Shown: positions 35,346 to 44,228 of the stretch, piece after piece | How the letters are laid out: each line of letters starts with the position of its first letter | Position numbering within the stretch: position 1 is the stretch's first letter | DNA from: JACCXM01 sp046328335 | GTDB taxonomy: Bacteria > Chloroflexota > Chloroflexia > Thermomicrobiales > UBA6265 | Reading direction: 5' to 3' | DNA length: 64,000 nt | Assembly (NCBI GenBank): GCA_046328335.1 | Contig: JAXLWU010000024.1 | Coordinates: 19,286 to 83,285 of the forward strand | Notes under the pieces: generated by a model | Database searches by the model: none | Told to the model about the DNA's origin: nothing | What the model saw: the letters and a program-made list of their open reading frames with translations, nothing else | Made by a program: the position numbers and the translations under genes

Positions 35346-36977
35346 CTACATGCCGAGGGACGCCTGATAGAGCTTGGTCTGGCTCTCGCGGTCGTTGCGG
35401 TCGGTGATCTCTTCCCACTTGGCGGCGGCGGCGTCGAGCGCCTCCTGGGCCGACTTCTCGCCAGCGACGGCGAGCGCCATCTCCTCTTCAGCGGCGATGT
35501 AGTAGTCGAAGATGCCGGGGATGCGAGGCTCGACCGCGCCGTTCGGATGGTTGTAGGAGTCGGACTGGGAGGCGAGATACGACTCCGCAAACTCCGGCGG
35601 GTAGCCAGCATTGGTCCAGTATTCGAGATCGAAATGGCTGTTGCGGTAGGGCTGGAACCCGGACGGATAGATCGCGGTCCAGGTGGAGAGATCCTTGCCG
35701 CCGAGATGCGCGGCGAGATCCCAGGCCGCTTCGGAGACGCCACGCTCCTCGGACTTCTGCATCACATAGAGACCCCAGCCGATATAGGCCTCGTTTGGGG
35801 CGAAGTTCAGGTCGTCCTCGCCGATCGTGTCCCACTCACCGGTCTGGTTGTTGTAGACGTCCGGTGAACCGGGGAGGATCGAGAATCCCATCTTGTCCTG
35901 AACTACGGAAGAGTCGCTGGTGTAGACGTTCGAGCCAACGTCGCCCCACCAGGCGGTCATGGCGCCGGTGCCGCCGAGAATCTGACCGAGAGTGACGAGC
36001 AGGTCCGCGTTGGTTTGGTCGGCCGGTTCGTCGCCGATCACGTCGACGATATCCTGCAGCCCCCGTACGAACGCCGGATTGTTCACGTACGGCTTCATCG
36101 TCTCCGGATCGAAGAGCCACGCCGGGCTATTCGGATTCTTGGCGTAGGCCGAAGCGCGGCTGGCGTAGAAGTACCAGGTGAAACCGCCGCCCGGCTTCGG
36201 GGCGTCCAAGTAACCGTAGATGTCCTGACCGTCGATCTGCTTGCCCTTGAGGAACTTGGTGTAGGCCTGGACCTGTTGCCAAGTGGTCGGCACGCCCCAG
36301 TCACCTTCCCCGCCGGAGGCGGTCCACTCGGAAGCGAAGTCCGGATTGGAGAAAACGTCGGTGCGGTAATTGAAGTTGTGGCAGTCGCCGTCGATGGAGA
36401 CGCGATAGGTAGTGCCATCCCAGGTGCCGACCGGCGCTTGAAGCAGCTTCACATAGTCTTCGAGATCGATCTGCTCCTTGACCCAGTCCGGCATCGCGTT
36501 CGCGAGACCGCGACCGAGAATGTCACCTTCCCAGGGGGCGCCACCCTCCATGACATCGAATTCGATCTCACCGGTGGCGATACCCTGCTGCACCTTGGAG
36601 AAGATTTCTGCCTGCGGCACGTCGATCCACTGGATGGTCGCGCCAGTGAATTCTTCCCAGGCGCGGGACAACGGGCGGAAGATATTGTTGTGATATCCGG
36701 CGTTGTTGAGGCCGATGAAGGTCACTGTCTGGCCCTGGAAGGCGCCCTTCTTGGACGAACGCAGGCACAACTCGCCGACTTTCTCCATGTCGGCTTCGGT
36801 CGGCTGTCCGCCCGCGCCGGGAATGGCGAGAATCTGGCTGAGGACGTCGTCCTGGGCAAACGCGCGCTGATATGACTTCCCGGTAACGCCGAAGGCGTAC
36901 ATTCCGGCCGCAGCGCCCGCGGCGGCCTTGAGGACCGATCGCCGGTTCGCCGGTTTGCGGAACAACGGACTGTTCAT
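35346..36977 (-). CDS. Carbohydrate ABC transporter substrate-binding protein (family 1)
   Basis: Exported receptor of the sugar importer, 543 residues. The signal NRRSVLKAAAGAAAGMYAFGV (11-31) has a twin-arginine-like start. The mature part has the family 1 pattern FTGATIQWIDVPQAEIFSKVQQGIATG and a late EAAWDLAAHLGG. It is first in the minus-strand operon with the two permeases. GGAGGA precedes the ATG. A TTGACA promoter with an overlapping inverted repeat lies upstream. Many aromatic and acidic residues (TWYFYASRASAY) fit carbohydrate stacking. The ligand is unknown. Confidence 0.93.
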   Translation of the reverse strand: MNSPLFRKPANRRSVLKAAAGAAAGMYAFGVTGKSYQRAFAQDDVLSQILAIPGAGGQPTEADMEKVGELCLRSSKKGAFQGQTVTFIGLNNAGYHNNIFRPLSRAWEEFTGATIQWIDVPQAEIFSKVQQGIATGEIEFDVMEGGAPWEGDILGRGLANAMPDWVKEQIDLEDYVKLLQAPVGTWDGTTYRVSIDGDCHNFNYRTDVFSNPDFASEWTASGGEGDWGVPTTWQQVQAYTKFLKGKQIDGQDIYGYLDAPKPGGGFTWYFYASRASAYAKNPNSPAWLFDPETMKPYVNNPAFVRGLQDIVDVIGDEPADQTNADLLVTLGQILGGTGAMTAWWGDVGSNVYTSDSSVVQDKMGFSILPGSPDVYNNQTGEWDTIGEDDLNFAPNEAYIGWGLYVMQKSEERGVSEAAWDLAAHLGGKDLSTWTAIYPSGFQPYRNSHFDLEYWTNAGYPPEFAESYLASQSDSYNHPNGAVEPRIPGIFDYYIAAEEEMALAVAGEKSAQEALDAAAAKWEEITDRNDRESQTKLYQASLGM

Positions 36978-37055
36978 GGCTGCTCATTCCTCCATCGATG
37001 CAACACTGCACGTCACCGTCGCGGCCAGGGCACATCCTGACACCAGTCAGCGCGT

Positions 37056-37104
37056 ACTATCCCTATCGATGAGATGCCTGTCAACCACGCTTTTTGTGGC
37101 TGAC
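37056..37104 (-). promoter_or_regulatory. Sugar ABC operon promoter with overlapping operator
   Basis: Minus strand TTGACA (37079-37084), 17-base spacer, GATAGT (37056-37061). The inverted repeat GTCAACCAC / GTGGCTGAC (37080-37088 / 37096-37104, one mismatch) overlaps the -35, as expected for a repressor site in a sugar-inducible operon. No regulator gene lies beside it. Confidence 0.6.
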
Positions 37105-37133
37105 GATGATTCAGATTGGATGCGGAGTCACAG

Positions 37134-38102
37134 ATGGTCAGAGAACCAGGCATTCAACTCTTTCCATCTGGACCACCGCTCCGGGTAGCGTCCAGATTGA
37201 ACTCATTTCGCGGCCGCGGCGCAACGGTTCCGGATGCCATTCGCCAGATGGCGGAGGTAGAGGTGGTGACCGCGCTGGAGCTCAACTTTCCCCAGCATTT
37301 TGCCGACTGTTCGCTCAATGAAATCCAGGCGCTCTCAGCGGAGACCGGTCTGCCGGTAACAGCACTGAATTTGCGCTTCGAAGGCGACCGGTTTGCACAA
37401 GGTGCGCTGACTGCTCCAGAGTCGTCATCCCGGTTGGCCGCGGTGCGGACGGTGCACGACGCGATTGACTGCGCGACCACGCTTGGCGCGAACCACATCA
37501 TTCTCTGGATGGCGACCGATGGCTGGGACTATCCATTTCAGACCAACTACCTCGACGTCTGGAAATACGAAATCGCGGGACTGAGCGAAATCGCGACACG
37601 GAATTCCTCCGTTTACGTGAGCGTTGAATACAAGCCGTACGATCCACGCCGGTTCTCGCTGGTGCGGACGATGGGAGACGCGCTGCTAGCGGTGCGTGAG
37701 GTGGGCGCGCCGAACCTGGGCGTGACACTGGATGTTTGCCACGCGTATATGGCGGGAGAGCATCCTCCGGCCGCTGCCGCAATGGCGCTCGGATCGCGAA
37801 AGCTCTTCGGCATGCATCTCAACGATGGCTCCGGCCGGGGTGATGATGGTCTGGTGTTTGGCAGTGTTCACCGGCAGGACGCGCTGGAACTGCTGTGGGT
37901 TCTAGCCAAGGGCGGCTACGGTGGCACCCTCTACTTCGACACGTTCCCGGTCCGCGAAGACCCCGCGGCGGAACTTTCTGCGAACATTGATGCGCTCCAG
38001 CGTCTGGTGACAGACATGAACAACCTCGATCGCGATGCCCTGTTTGAAGCGGCCTCGAACCACGATGCGATCACTGCGCTGTCGGCGCAGGGCATCTCGT
38101 GA
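37134..38102 (+). CDS. Sugar phosphate isomerase/epimerase (TIM barrel)
   Basis: A 322-residue AP-endonuclease-2-like TIM barrel of the kind used for inositol, xylose or keto-sugar isomerisation. Typical elements are TALELNFPQHF early, LGANHIILWMATDGWDYPF, VSVEYKPYDPR with the metal-binding Glu, LGVTLDVCHAYMAGE and MHLNDGSGRGDD. The ATG at 37134 has GGAG six bases upstream. Its stop overlaps the next gene as GTGA. It is divergent from the sugar importer, which suggests joint regulation from the 156-base spacer. Confidence 0.88.
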   Translation: MVREPGIQLFPSGPPLRVASRLNSFRGRGATVPDAIRQMAEVEVVTALELNFPQHFADCSLNEIQALSAETGLPVTALNLRFEGDRFAQGALTAPESSSRLAAVRTVHDAIDCATTLGANHIILWMATDGWDYPFQTNYLDVWKYEIAGLSEIATRNSSVYVSVEYKPYDPRRFSLVRTMGDALLAVREVGAPNLGVTLDVCHAYMAGEHPPAAAAMALGSRKLFGMHLNDGSGRGDDGLVFGSVHRQDALELLWVLAKGGYGGTLYFDTFPVREDPAAELSANIDALQRLVTDMNNLDRDALFEAASNHDAITALSAQGIS

Positions 38103-39055
38103 GCGCTGTCGGTCACCGCGAACTCGATGTCGTCGTGCTCGGCAGCCTTCACATGGACCTTATCGCGATCGCGTCGCGTTTACCACAACGGGGCGAGACG
38201 GTTCTTGGCGGACCTTTTTCGATGCAGCCCGGAGGGAAAGCGGGCAATCAGGCCGCCGCCGCGGCGAGGCAGGGGGTGAGAACGGCGATCGTTGCTCGCG
38301 TCGGTGACGATCTATTCGGGCGCGAATTGCAGTCGCGAATGGCCACGGTGGGGGTCGACACGTCGTTCATCCAGGTCGACGCGGGCAACGCCACTGGCGC
38401 GAGTACGGTCTTAGCCGAGAACGGCGGTGAGTACGCCTCGATCATCGTTCCCGGCGCTGGGATGGCACTTTCGGTGGACGAACTCTCGACTGCCCAGGGA
38501 GCGCTGAACACGTGCGCCGTGCTACTCCTGCAACTCGAGACGCCCGCGGCGACTTCTGAAATAGCGGCGAGAATCACGCGCGCCGCAGGCGGCTTCGTCA
38601 TCCTCAACCCCTCACCCCTGGCAGAGGATTGCCAGCAACCAGTCGAGCCATCGTTGATGGAGCATGTGGACCTGCTGGTCGTCAACTGCCGCGAGGCCCA
38701 GATCATGTCGCAACTGCACGTCAAAACGCCGCAAGACGGCCGGCTCGCTGGACTGCAGATGATCGAGACGACGGGGGTTGGCGCCGCGGTCATTACGCTC
38801 GGTGCCGAAGGCGCCGTGGTCGTGACGGCAGAGTACTGGCGACACGTGGCCGCGTTCCCGACCAAGGTTGTCGATACCATCGGCGCTGGCGACGCGCTGA
38901 CGGGTGCTCTGGCGGCGGCGTTGGCGAGAGGCGAGCCGATGGAACGGGCGTTGGTGCTTGGCGCCGCGGCCGCGGCATTGACGGTGAGCGGACACGGTGC
39001 GTTCGATGCCCTGCCGACGTACGAAGCGACGTTGGCGCTGGCAGGCAGGGGATAG
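38099..39055 (+). CDS. Ribokinase-like PfkB sugar kinase
   Basis: A 318-residue ATP-dependent sugar kinase. Signatures are VVLGSLHMDLIAIASRLPQRGET, QPGGKAGNQAAAAARQG (ribokinase GGKGxNQA type) and DTIGAGDALTGALAAALARG with the catalytic Asp. The GGKAGNQA loop favours ribokinase or a deoxyribose kinase relative. Its GTG overlaps the isomerase stop by 4 bases, so the two are translationally coupled. Together they could isomerise and phosphorylate the sugar brought in by the divergent importer. Confidence 0.9.
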   Translation: MSAVGHRELDVVVLGSLHMDLIAIASRLPQRGETVLGGPFSMQPGGKAGNQAAAAARQGVRTAIVARVGDDLFGRELQSRMATVGVDTSFIQVDAGNATGASTVLAENGGEYASIIVPGAGMALSVDELSTAQGALNTCAVLLLQLETPAATSEIAARITRAAGGFVILNPSPLAEDCQQPVEPSLMEHVDLLVVNCREAQIMSQLHVKTPQDGRLAGLQMIETTGVGAAVITLGAEGAVVVTAEYWRHVAAFPTKVVDTIGAGDALTGALAAALARGEPMERALVLGAAAAALTVSGHGAFDALPTYEATLALAGRG

Positions 39056-39231
39056 TTGCGGTCCGCGAACCTCTGCGCGCGTCTTCGGGGACCTGCTGGA
39101 ACCGATAACAAATCTTCCGAACGGAGCGCGCCGTTTTTGAGCGAGGCTGGCAGCCGGGCAGGAGAACCGAAAGCACGAGAGGAGCCGATGGTCTCCGCAT
39201 GCGAGCCGGTTCGATCACTTTCTGGTCTGGA

Positions 39232-40857
39232 TCAGGCTCCGGTAGTCGATTTCCGCTCCGTCCCGGTCAACTGCACGACGTTGTCCGGAAGTTCCTCGTA
39301 TTCCTCGTCCGTTGGAACGGGCCGTTCACGCGCAAGCATGTCAGCGAGTTGGTTCTCGAACCACTTGGCGACATCGTCGGTCTCGACGATCTGACGCAAT
39401 GCTTCCGCCCGCCGGCGTCGCTCTTCGAGCGGCATTGTGATCGCCTGATAGATGGCGTCTGCTGTTCCTTCGACGTCGGTGGGGCCGATGATGATGCAGT
39501 GCTCGCCAAGTTGGCTCACCGCGCCGGCTCCCTCGGAAATGACCAGAACCCCATTCTTTTCGTTGAGCAGCGCGCCTTCCTTGGCCACAAGGTTCATCCC
39601 GTCGATGATCGAGTTCACAAGAAGAACGTCGTACCACTTCATCGCCGCCAGAGCACGCGGATAGTTCTCACCCATGATGAGGTGAATTGGTTGCCATCCA
39701 GTTTCGACGTTGGCGTACTTGGCGTTGATCCGGCCGACGACCGCGCTGACATCGTCGAGATAGTCCTGATACTCGATCACGTCCATCCGTGACGGGACGG
39801 TGATGGCCACGAAATTGACGCGTCCTTGCAGTTCGCGATGTGCCTCCAGGAACCGATCGAACGCCTGGAACCCGCGGACGATATTCTTGCTCGGTTCTGC
39901 CCGATCGACGCGAAGAACGGTGTACTGGTTCCAGAAACTGGGCAGGTAGCGATCGTGAGCCCGCGCCTCACGCGAGTAGGCGGTGCGTCGAACCGCGGCG
40001 GCGTCAATCGAAATAGGATAGGCTCGAACATCGATCCGTCGCCCCTGCCAGATTACGGCACTCGATTCGTGGTCGATGGCCACGCCAGGAACATATGCCT
40101 GACACGTGTAGAGGAACGATCGGCCATGATCCGGAGTCTGGAATCCGACGATATCATTGCCAAGCATTCCCTCACAGATCGCGCGGCGCATCTCCATCGG
40201 CAGCAGCCGCCAGTAGTCGGGATCCGGCCACGGAATGTGGACGAACAATTGCAAGCGCGCTTCTGGTCGCTTTTCGCGAATGAACCCGGCGCAGAGGTAT
40301 AGGTGATAATCCTGGAGCATGATCATCGGTTCGCCGCCCACCGCGCCAGCCGCGGCGAGAATTTCGTCGGCAAACATCCGGTTTACGGCAACGTAGCCAT
40401 TGCGCCAGGCGTCCCAGATCTCCTTGGTGATATCGGGCGAGCGGGGCGTATCCCAGAGATAGTGCTGCAGGAACCAGAGGAGGGGGTTGCTGATCACGTT
40501 GTAGTACTGGTGGTACACGCTGTGATCTGGTACGACGAAGCGAAGCCGGAATTCCGGCGGATTGCCGAATTCGATCAACGGCTCGTCAGATTGTGAAGCG
40601 CGCGCGGCGCGCTCTCGATCACCGTCGGTCATTGCGGCGGCAATCCAGATCGGCTGGCGCTCGCGCGCCACGGCGCTAACCGCGGTGACAACGCCACCGC
40701 TGCCTTTGCGCGCTTCGAACGATCCGTCGGAACGCTGCGAGAACGTGACTGGACCCCGATTCGAGGCAATGATCAACGGACTGGCTTCCAGCGTCGCGGA
40801 CGCGTCTGGACTACTCGGGGACGCGGTGCCGCTGGTGTCAGGGGGCTGAGGCGTCAT
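39232..40857 (-). CDS. otsA: GT20 glycosyltransferase, trehalose-6-phosphate synthase-like
   Basis: Transfers glucose from a nucleotide sugar to a sugar phosphate, most likely making trehalose 6-phosphate. The 541 residues include IIASNRGPVTF at the start, MLQDYHLYLCAGFIR, HIPWPDPDYWRLLP and IIDGMNLVAKEGALL. The nucleotide-phosphate loop is LRVDRAEPSKNIVRGF rather than the E. coli-like VERLDYTKGI, so Arg and Lys are kept but the loop differs. No trehalose phosphatase gene lies nearby. Acceptor identity is therefore inferred. A palindrome lies in its leader. Confidence 0.85.
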   Translation of the reverse strand: MTPQPPDTSGTASPSSPDASATLEASPLIIASNRGPVTFSQRSDGSFEARKGSGGVVTAVSAVARERQPIWIAAAMTDGDRERAARASQSDEPLIEFGNPPEFRLRFVVPDHSVYHQYYNVISNPLLWFLQHYLWDTPRSPDITKEIWDAWRNGYVAVNRMFADEILAAAGAVGGEPMIMLQDYHLYLCAGFIREKRPEARLQLFVHIPWPDPDYWRLLPMEMRRAICEGMLGNDIVGFQTPDHGRSFLYTCQAYVPGVAIDHESSAVIWQGRRIDVRAYPISIDAAAVRRTAYSREARAHDRYLPSFWNQYTVLRVDRAEPSKNIVRGFQAFDRFLEAHRELQGRVNFVAITVPSRMDVIEYQDYLDDVSAVVGRINAKYANVETGWQPIHLIMGENYPRALAAMKWYDVLLVNSIIDGMNLVAKEGALLNEKNGVLVISEGAGAVSQLGEHCIIIGPTDVEGTADAIYQAITMPLEERRRRAEALRQIVETDDVAKWFENQLADMLARERPVPTDEEYEELPDNVVQLTGTERKSTTGA

Positions 40858-40869
40858 GACGTTTCCCTC

Positions 40870-40884
40870 CGCGATTCTATCGCG
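40870..40884. promoter_or_regulatory. Palindrome CGCGAT-AGA-ATCGCG near the GT20 start
   Basis: A perfect 6-bp inverted repeat (minus-strand reading) just before the ribosome site GGAGGG of the GT20 gene. It contains a -10-like TAGAAT. It may act as an RNA hairpin or an operator. Confidence 0.35.
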
Positions 40885-40982
40885 TCGGCGACAGTGGTGG
40901 TTCGTCGCACCGTGCCTCCAACATTATGCGGTGAAACCGTCGGCAATGGAATCAATTTGGTGTTTCGTTTGCACTCGACTCC

Positions 40983-41010
40983 TGCCAAGAGGGAGTGAAT
41001 TGGTACAATA
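40983..41010 (+). promoter_or_regulatory. Promoter of the zinc-ribbon gene
   Basis: CTGCCA (40983-40988), 16-base spacer, TACAAT (41005-41010) preceded by TGG, an extended -10. The start codon lies 41 bases downstream. Confidence 0.55.
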
Positions 41011-41050
41011 GCGCTTCGACGAATTCGGGCACGAGCGGGGTGCTGGGGCG

Positions 41051-41374
41051 GTGGAGCGCGCGCAAGACGAGAATTCGGGCCGCGTTTGCCCATGGTGTCA
41101 GTCGACCGCTGTCCGCTTCGTGCAGCGCGGCTACGCGGGCCTGACGGACGAGGTCGATCAGTATCTGGTATGTGAGGGCTGCGGCAAGACAACCTACGAA
41201 ATCGTCGCCAAGACCGCCCGCGAAATGCGTCTTGGTCGGTACAAGCCGGGGGACATCTACCAGGATCGCGCGCAGAACCTTCGCTATCGGATCAGCCGCG
41301 TTCTCCGGGTCGGTCAGAACGAGTTTCTCATCTACCTGCGGCCGACGGCGGAGCGAGCGGGCGCCGTCCTCTGA
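41051..41374 (+). CDS. Small zinc-ribbon protein of unknown function
   Basis: A 107-residue protein with a likely zinc ribbon, CPWC (13-16) and CEGC (41-44). A C-terminal half of mixed strands follows (RYRISRVLRVGQNEFLIYLRP). Such proteins may bind nucleic acid or a partner protein, but I recognise no characterised family. The GTG at 41051 follows GGGGCG, and an extended -10 promoter lies upstream. It is convergent with the M16 peptidase, whose stop is 37 bases away. Confidence 0.7.
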   Translation: MERAQDENSGRVCPWCQSTAVRFVQRGYAGLTDEVDQYLVCEGCGKTTYEIVAKTAREMRLGRYKPGDIYQDRAQNLRYRISRVLRVGQNEFLIYLRPTAERAGAVL

Positions 41375-41411
41375 GCTCACGTCAGCGTATGAGTTCCGAT
41401 CCCGGTCCGGA

Positions 41412-44048
41412 TCAGGCGCCCGCGGGGCGGGCAATGCCGATCGCCGCGAGCGCCGGATCGAGGTGAGACGCGGCCGCGTTTCGCACCTGCTCTCTGGAAA
41501 TAGGCTCGATGATTGACGGGTAGCGATCGAGGAAGTCGAGCCCAAGCCCGAACTCTTCGATCGCAAGCAAGGTCGCCGCGACACCGTCGTGCGATTCGAG
41601 CGCGAGCGGAAGGACCCCCACGAGGTAACGCTTGGCATCCGCCAGTTCCTCGTCCGTCACCAGATCTTCGCGGAGTCGGGCAATTTCGGCGAAGATCGCG
41701 CTCTCGGCCGCCTCGACATTGGCGGCAGCGATTCCGGCGCGTGCTGACCAGAGCGAGCCATCCCTCCGCGCTTCGATCTGGCTGAACGCGTAATAGGCCA
41801 GGCCCTGCCGATCGCGCACCTCTGCGCCGAGTCTCCCCATCAGGCCCAACCGGCCGAGAATGAGGTTAGCGATGTCGACCGCGTAGTAATCAGGGTGATT
41901 GCGAGGAATGGAGGCGATGCCGATCGCGAGGTCTGCTTGGCTCTTTCCCGGCAAATCCACCGACGAATCCACCCTAATCTGATTGTGCAGAGCAAAGTCG
42001 GCGCGGGAGTTTGCGTTCGACGATCCCCGTGGCCAGCGGCCAAAGAGCGAGGAAATGCGCTCCACCGCGAACCCGAATCGTTCGAAACCTCCGACGACCG
42101 CAATGGATGCGCCGCCCGATCCATAAACCCGAGTGTGGAAAGCGCGGACTTCATCCCGGCCGAATTCTTGCACCGTGTCGGCGACTCCAAGGATTCGCCG
42201 GCCCAGGGGGTTCGGTTCCGGATAGACGGCGCCGCGCATCAACCGGTCGGCCGAGGAGCGAGTGTCGTTATCCGCTTCCGCGATCGCTCCCAGTTGCTCG
42301 GCGCGGACGTTGCCGACCTCATGCTCGGGAAAGTCAGGTTCGAGGAGCGTTTGCGCGGCAAGCGCAATCATCTCTGGCAGGTCGTCCCGCAGGCAGCGGA
42401 CGCGAAGATCGATGAACTCGCGACCGGCATCGATACTGAGAGAACTCCCAAGTTCATCAGTTCGCGCGCTTATCGTTTCATACGATCGCCCGGCGGAACC
42501 GCGGAGCAGCGAGCGCGCCGTCAAATGTGCCAGTCCCGACTCATCTGGCGTTTCCTGAATCGTTCCCGCCTTGATCCGCACGCGGAACGCGACCGATTGA
42601 CTCTCCGATCGTTCCTGCCCAAGGACAGGAATTCCGTTCGCCAGCGTTTCTCGCTGGAATGGCCTGGCTTGTCCGTGCGAGGCGGTCTGAGCGCCACTAA
42701 TCCCCCACAGATCGCCGAAGGTCATTGTTGCTTCCGGCGCCGGCACGTCTCCGCCTCCACTGGCTGCTGTCGGAACAAGCCACCCGACCGTCTCGCGTGC
42801 TGGATCGAGCCAAGTCGCGGCGACACGCTGGATATCCGCCGCGGTGACCGCGCGGCATTCTTCCGCCAGGGAGAGGGCCCGCTGCCAGGAATCGACAATT
42901 TCCCACTGACCGAGCCAGTAAGCCTGGTTCGTCACACCCTCGGATGAATAGATGAATTGCGCTTCGAATTGTCGAATCGCGCGGGCCAGTTCGTCCGCGG
43001 GGACTGGTTCATCCCGAAGGCGCGCCAATTCCGTCGCGACGACTCCCTCGATCTGTTCGAGATTCCCCGCGGGCAGCGCTGTCACGCCAACCTGAAAGAG
43101 ATAGGGATCGACGGTGATGCCCATGTCGCTCCCCGCGCCGCGGGCCAAACCGGCGGCCACCAACGAGCGGTACAACCGGGACGATCGCCCCATCCCGCCG
43201 CCGCCGCCAAAACCCATTGGCTTGCCGCCTGACAACACGGTGTCGGCAATGAGCAGCGCCGGCAGATCGGGATGATCCCCGCCCGGCGCGTGAAATGCGA
43301 TTCGGAGATAGGGTGCGCCTGACGGCCGCTCGATCACGACCCGGCGCGTGCCGATCTGAGGCGGCTCGGCGGCGGCGATGGCACGCTGAGACGGTTCGCC
43401 CGCGGCGATGCCCCCGAAGGACTCCTCGATCCTGGTCAACAGTTCTGGGGCGGAGAAGTCGCCGACCGCGACGATGAAGGCATCGGCAGGATGATAGAAG
43501 CGGCGATAGTGATCATAGAGGTCGGTCCGGGTGATACGGCGGAGGTCATGTTCGTAACCGATCACCATGTGCCGGTAAGGATGGGCACGGAACGCGGCGC
43601 CGAGCGTCTCCTCATACAGGACATAGCCCGGGTTGTTCTCCGCGCCCTGGCGCTCCGACAGGATGACAGTGCGCTCCGATTCGACCTCATCAGAAGCGAA
43701 GAGCGAATTGACCATGCGATCCGATTCAATGCGGAAGGCGAGACCGATCTCCGCGGCCGGAAGGGTTTCGAAGTAGGCAGTCCAGTCATGGGACGTAAGT
43801 GCGTTGAGCGTGCCGCCGACGCGGGAAACGTCCCGGAACACCTGACCTTTGGCCAAGCTCGGAGTTCCCTTGAACTGCATATGTTCGACCCAGTGAGAAA
43901 CACCGGTGGTTCCAGGCTGTTCATTGCGGCTGCCGACGCGGTACCAGGTCCAGACTGAGGCAATGGGTGCGCTGTGATCTTCCCTGAGTACGATGCCCAG
44001 CCCGTTGGCCAACTGAGTCTGCATCACTTCTGCGTTCGCGATCACCAC
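41412..44048 (-). CDS. M16 zinc peptidase with two fused domains
   Basis: An 878-residue double M16 (pitrilysin/insulinase-like) protein. The N-terminal half is catalytic: inverted zinc motif HWVEH (H52, E55, H56) and a distal Glu in VESERTVILSERQGAENN. The C-terminal half starts near 435 (ETLANGIPVLGQ). It lacks HxxEH but has the R/Y pair in MGRLGAEVRDRQGLAYYAFS that completes the active chamber. The two halves are normally separate subunits in many bacteria. The GTG at 44048 has GGAG 8 bases upstream. There is no signal peptide, so it probably acts in the cytoplasm on peptides. Confidence 0.92.
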   Translation of the reverse strand: MVIANAEVMQTQLANGLGIVLREDHSAPIASVWTWYRVGSRNEQPGTTGVSHWVEHMQFKGTPSLAKGQVFRDVSRVGGTLNALTSHDWTAYFETLPAAEIGLAFRIESDRMVNSLFASDEVESERTVILSERQGAENNPGYVLYEETLGAAFRAHPYRHMVIGYEHDLRRITRTDLYDHYRRFYHPADAFIVAVGDFSAPELLTRIEESFGGIAAGEPSQRAIAAAEPPQIGTRRVVIERPSGAPYLRIAFHAPGGDHPDLPALLIADTVLSGGKPMGFGGGGGMGRSSRLYRSLVAAGLARGAGSDMGITVDPYLFQVGVTALPAGNLEQIEGVVATELARLRDEPVPADELARAIRQFEAQFIYSSEGVTNQAYWLGQWEIVDSWQRALSLAEECRAVTAADIQRVAATWLDPARETVGWLVPTAASGGGDVPAPEATMTFGDLWGISGAQTASHGQARPFQRETLANGIPVLGQERSESQSVAFRVRIKAGTIQETPDESGLAHLTARSLLRGSAGRSYETISARTDELGSSLSIDAGREFIDLRVRCLRDDLPEMIALAAQTLLEPDFPEHEVGNVRAEQLGAIAEADNDTRSSADRLMRGAVYPEPNPLGRRILGVADTVQEFGRDEVRAFHTRVYGSGGASIAVVGGFERFGFAVERISSLFGRWPRGSSNANSRADFALHNQIRVDSSVDLPGKSQADLAIGIASIPRNHPDYYAVDIANLILGRLGLMGRLGAEVRDRQGLAYYAFSQIEARRDGSLWSARAGIAAANVEAAESAIFAEIARLREDLVTDEELADAKRYLVGVLPLALESHDGVAATLLAIEEFGLGLDFLDRYPSIIEPISREQVRNAAASHLDPALAAIGIARPAGA

Positions 44049-44228
44049 GAGAACTCCATTCCCTGCATCAAGCGGCTACTTCATTTGCCCCATACTCGGA
44101 GAAAGGCGTCCATAGATGAGACCACGTACGGTTCGCCTGCCTCAGTTCAGGATAGAATGTGCTCGTAGTGGTCTACGAACGCTGGTTTCGAGGCTGACCG
44201 ACAATGTTCGAGTCATGCGGGGGAATAC

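Noticed and set aside
41895..42947. 350-codon frame antisense to the M16 peptidase
   Set aside because: Basic, low-information composition with no motif, fully inside a conserved gene on the other strand.
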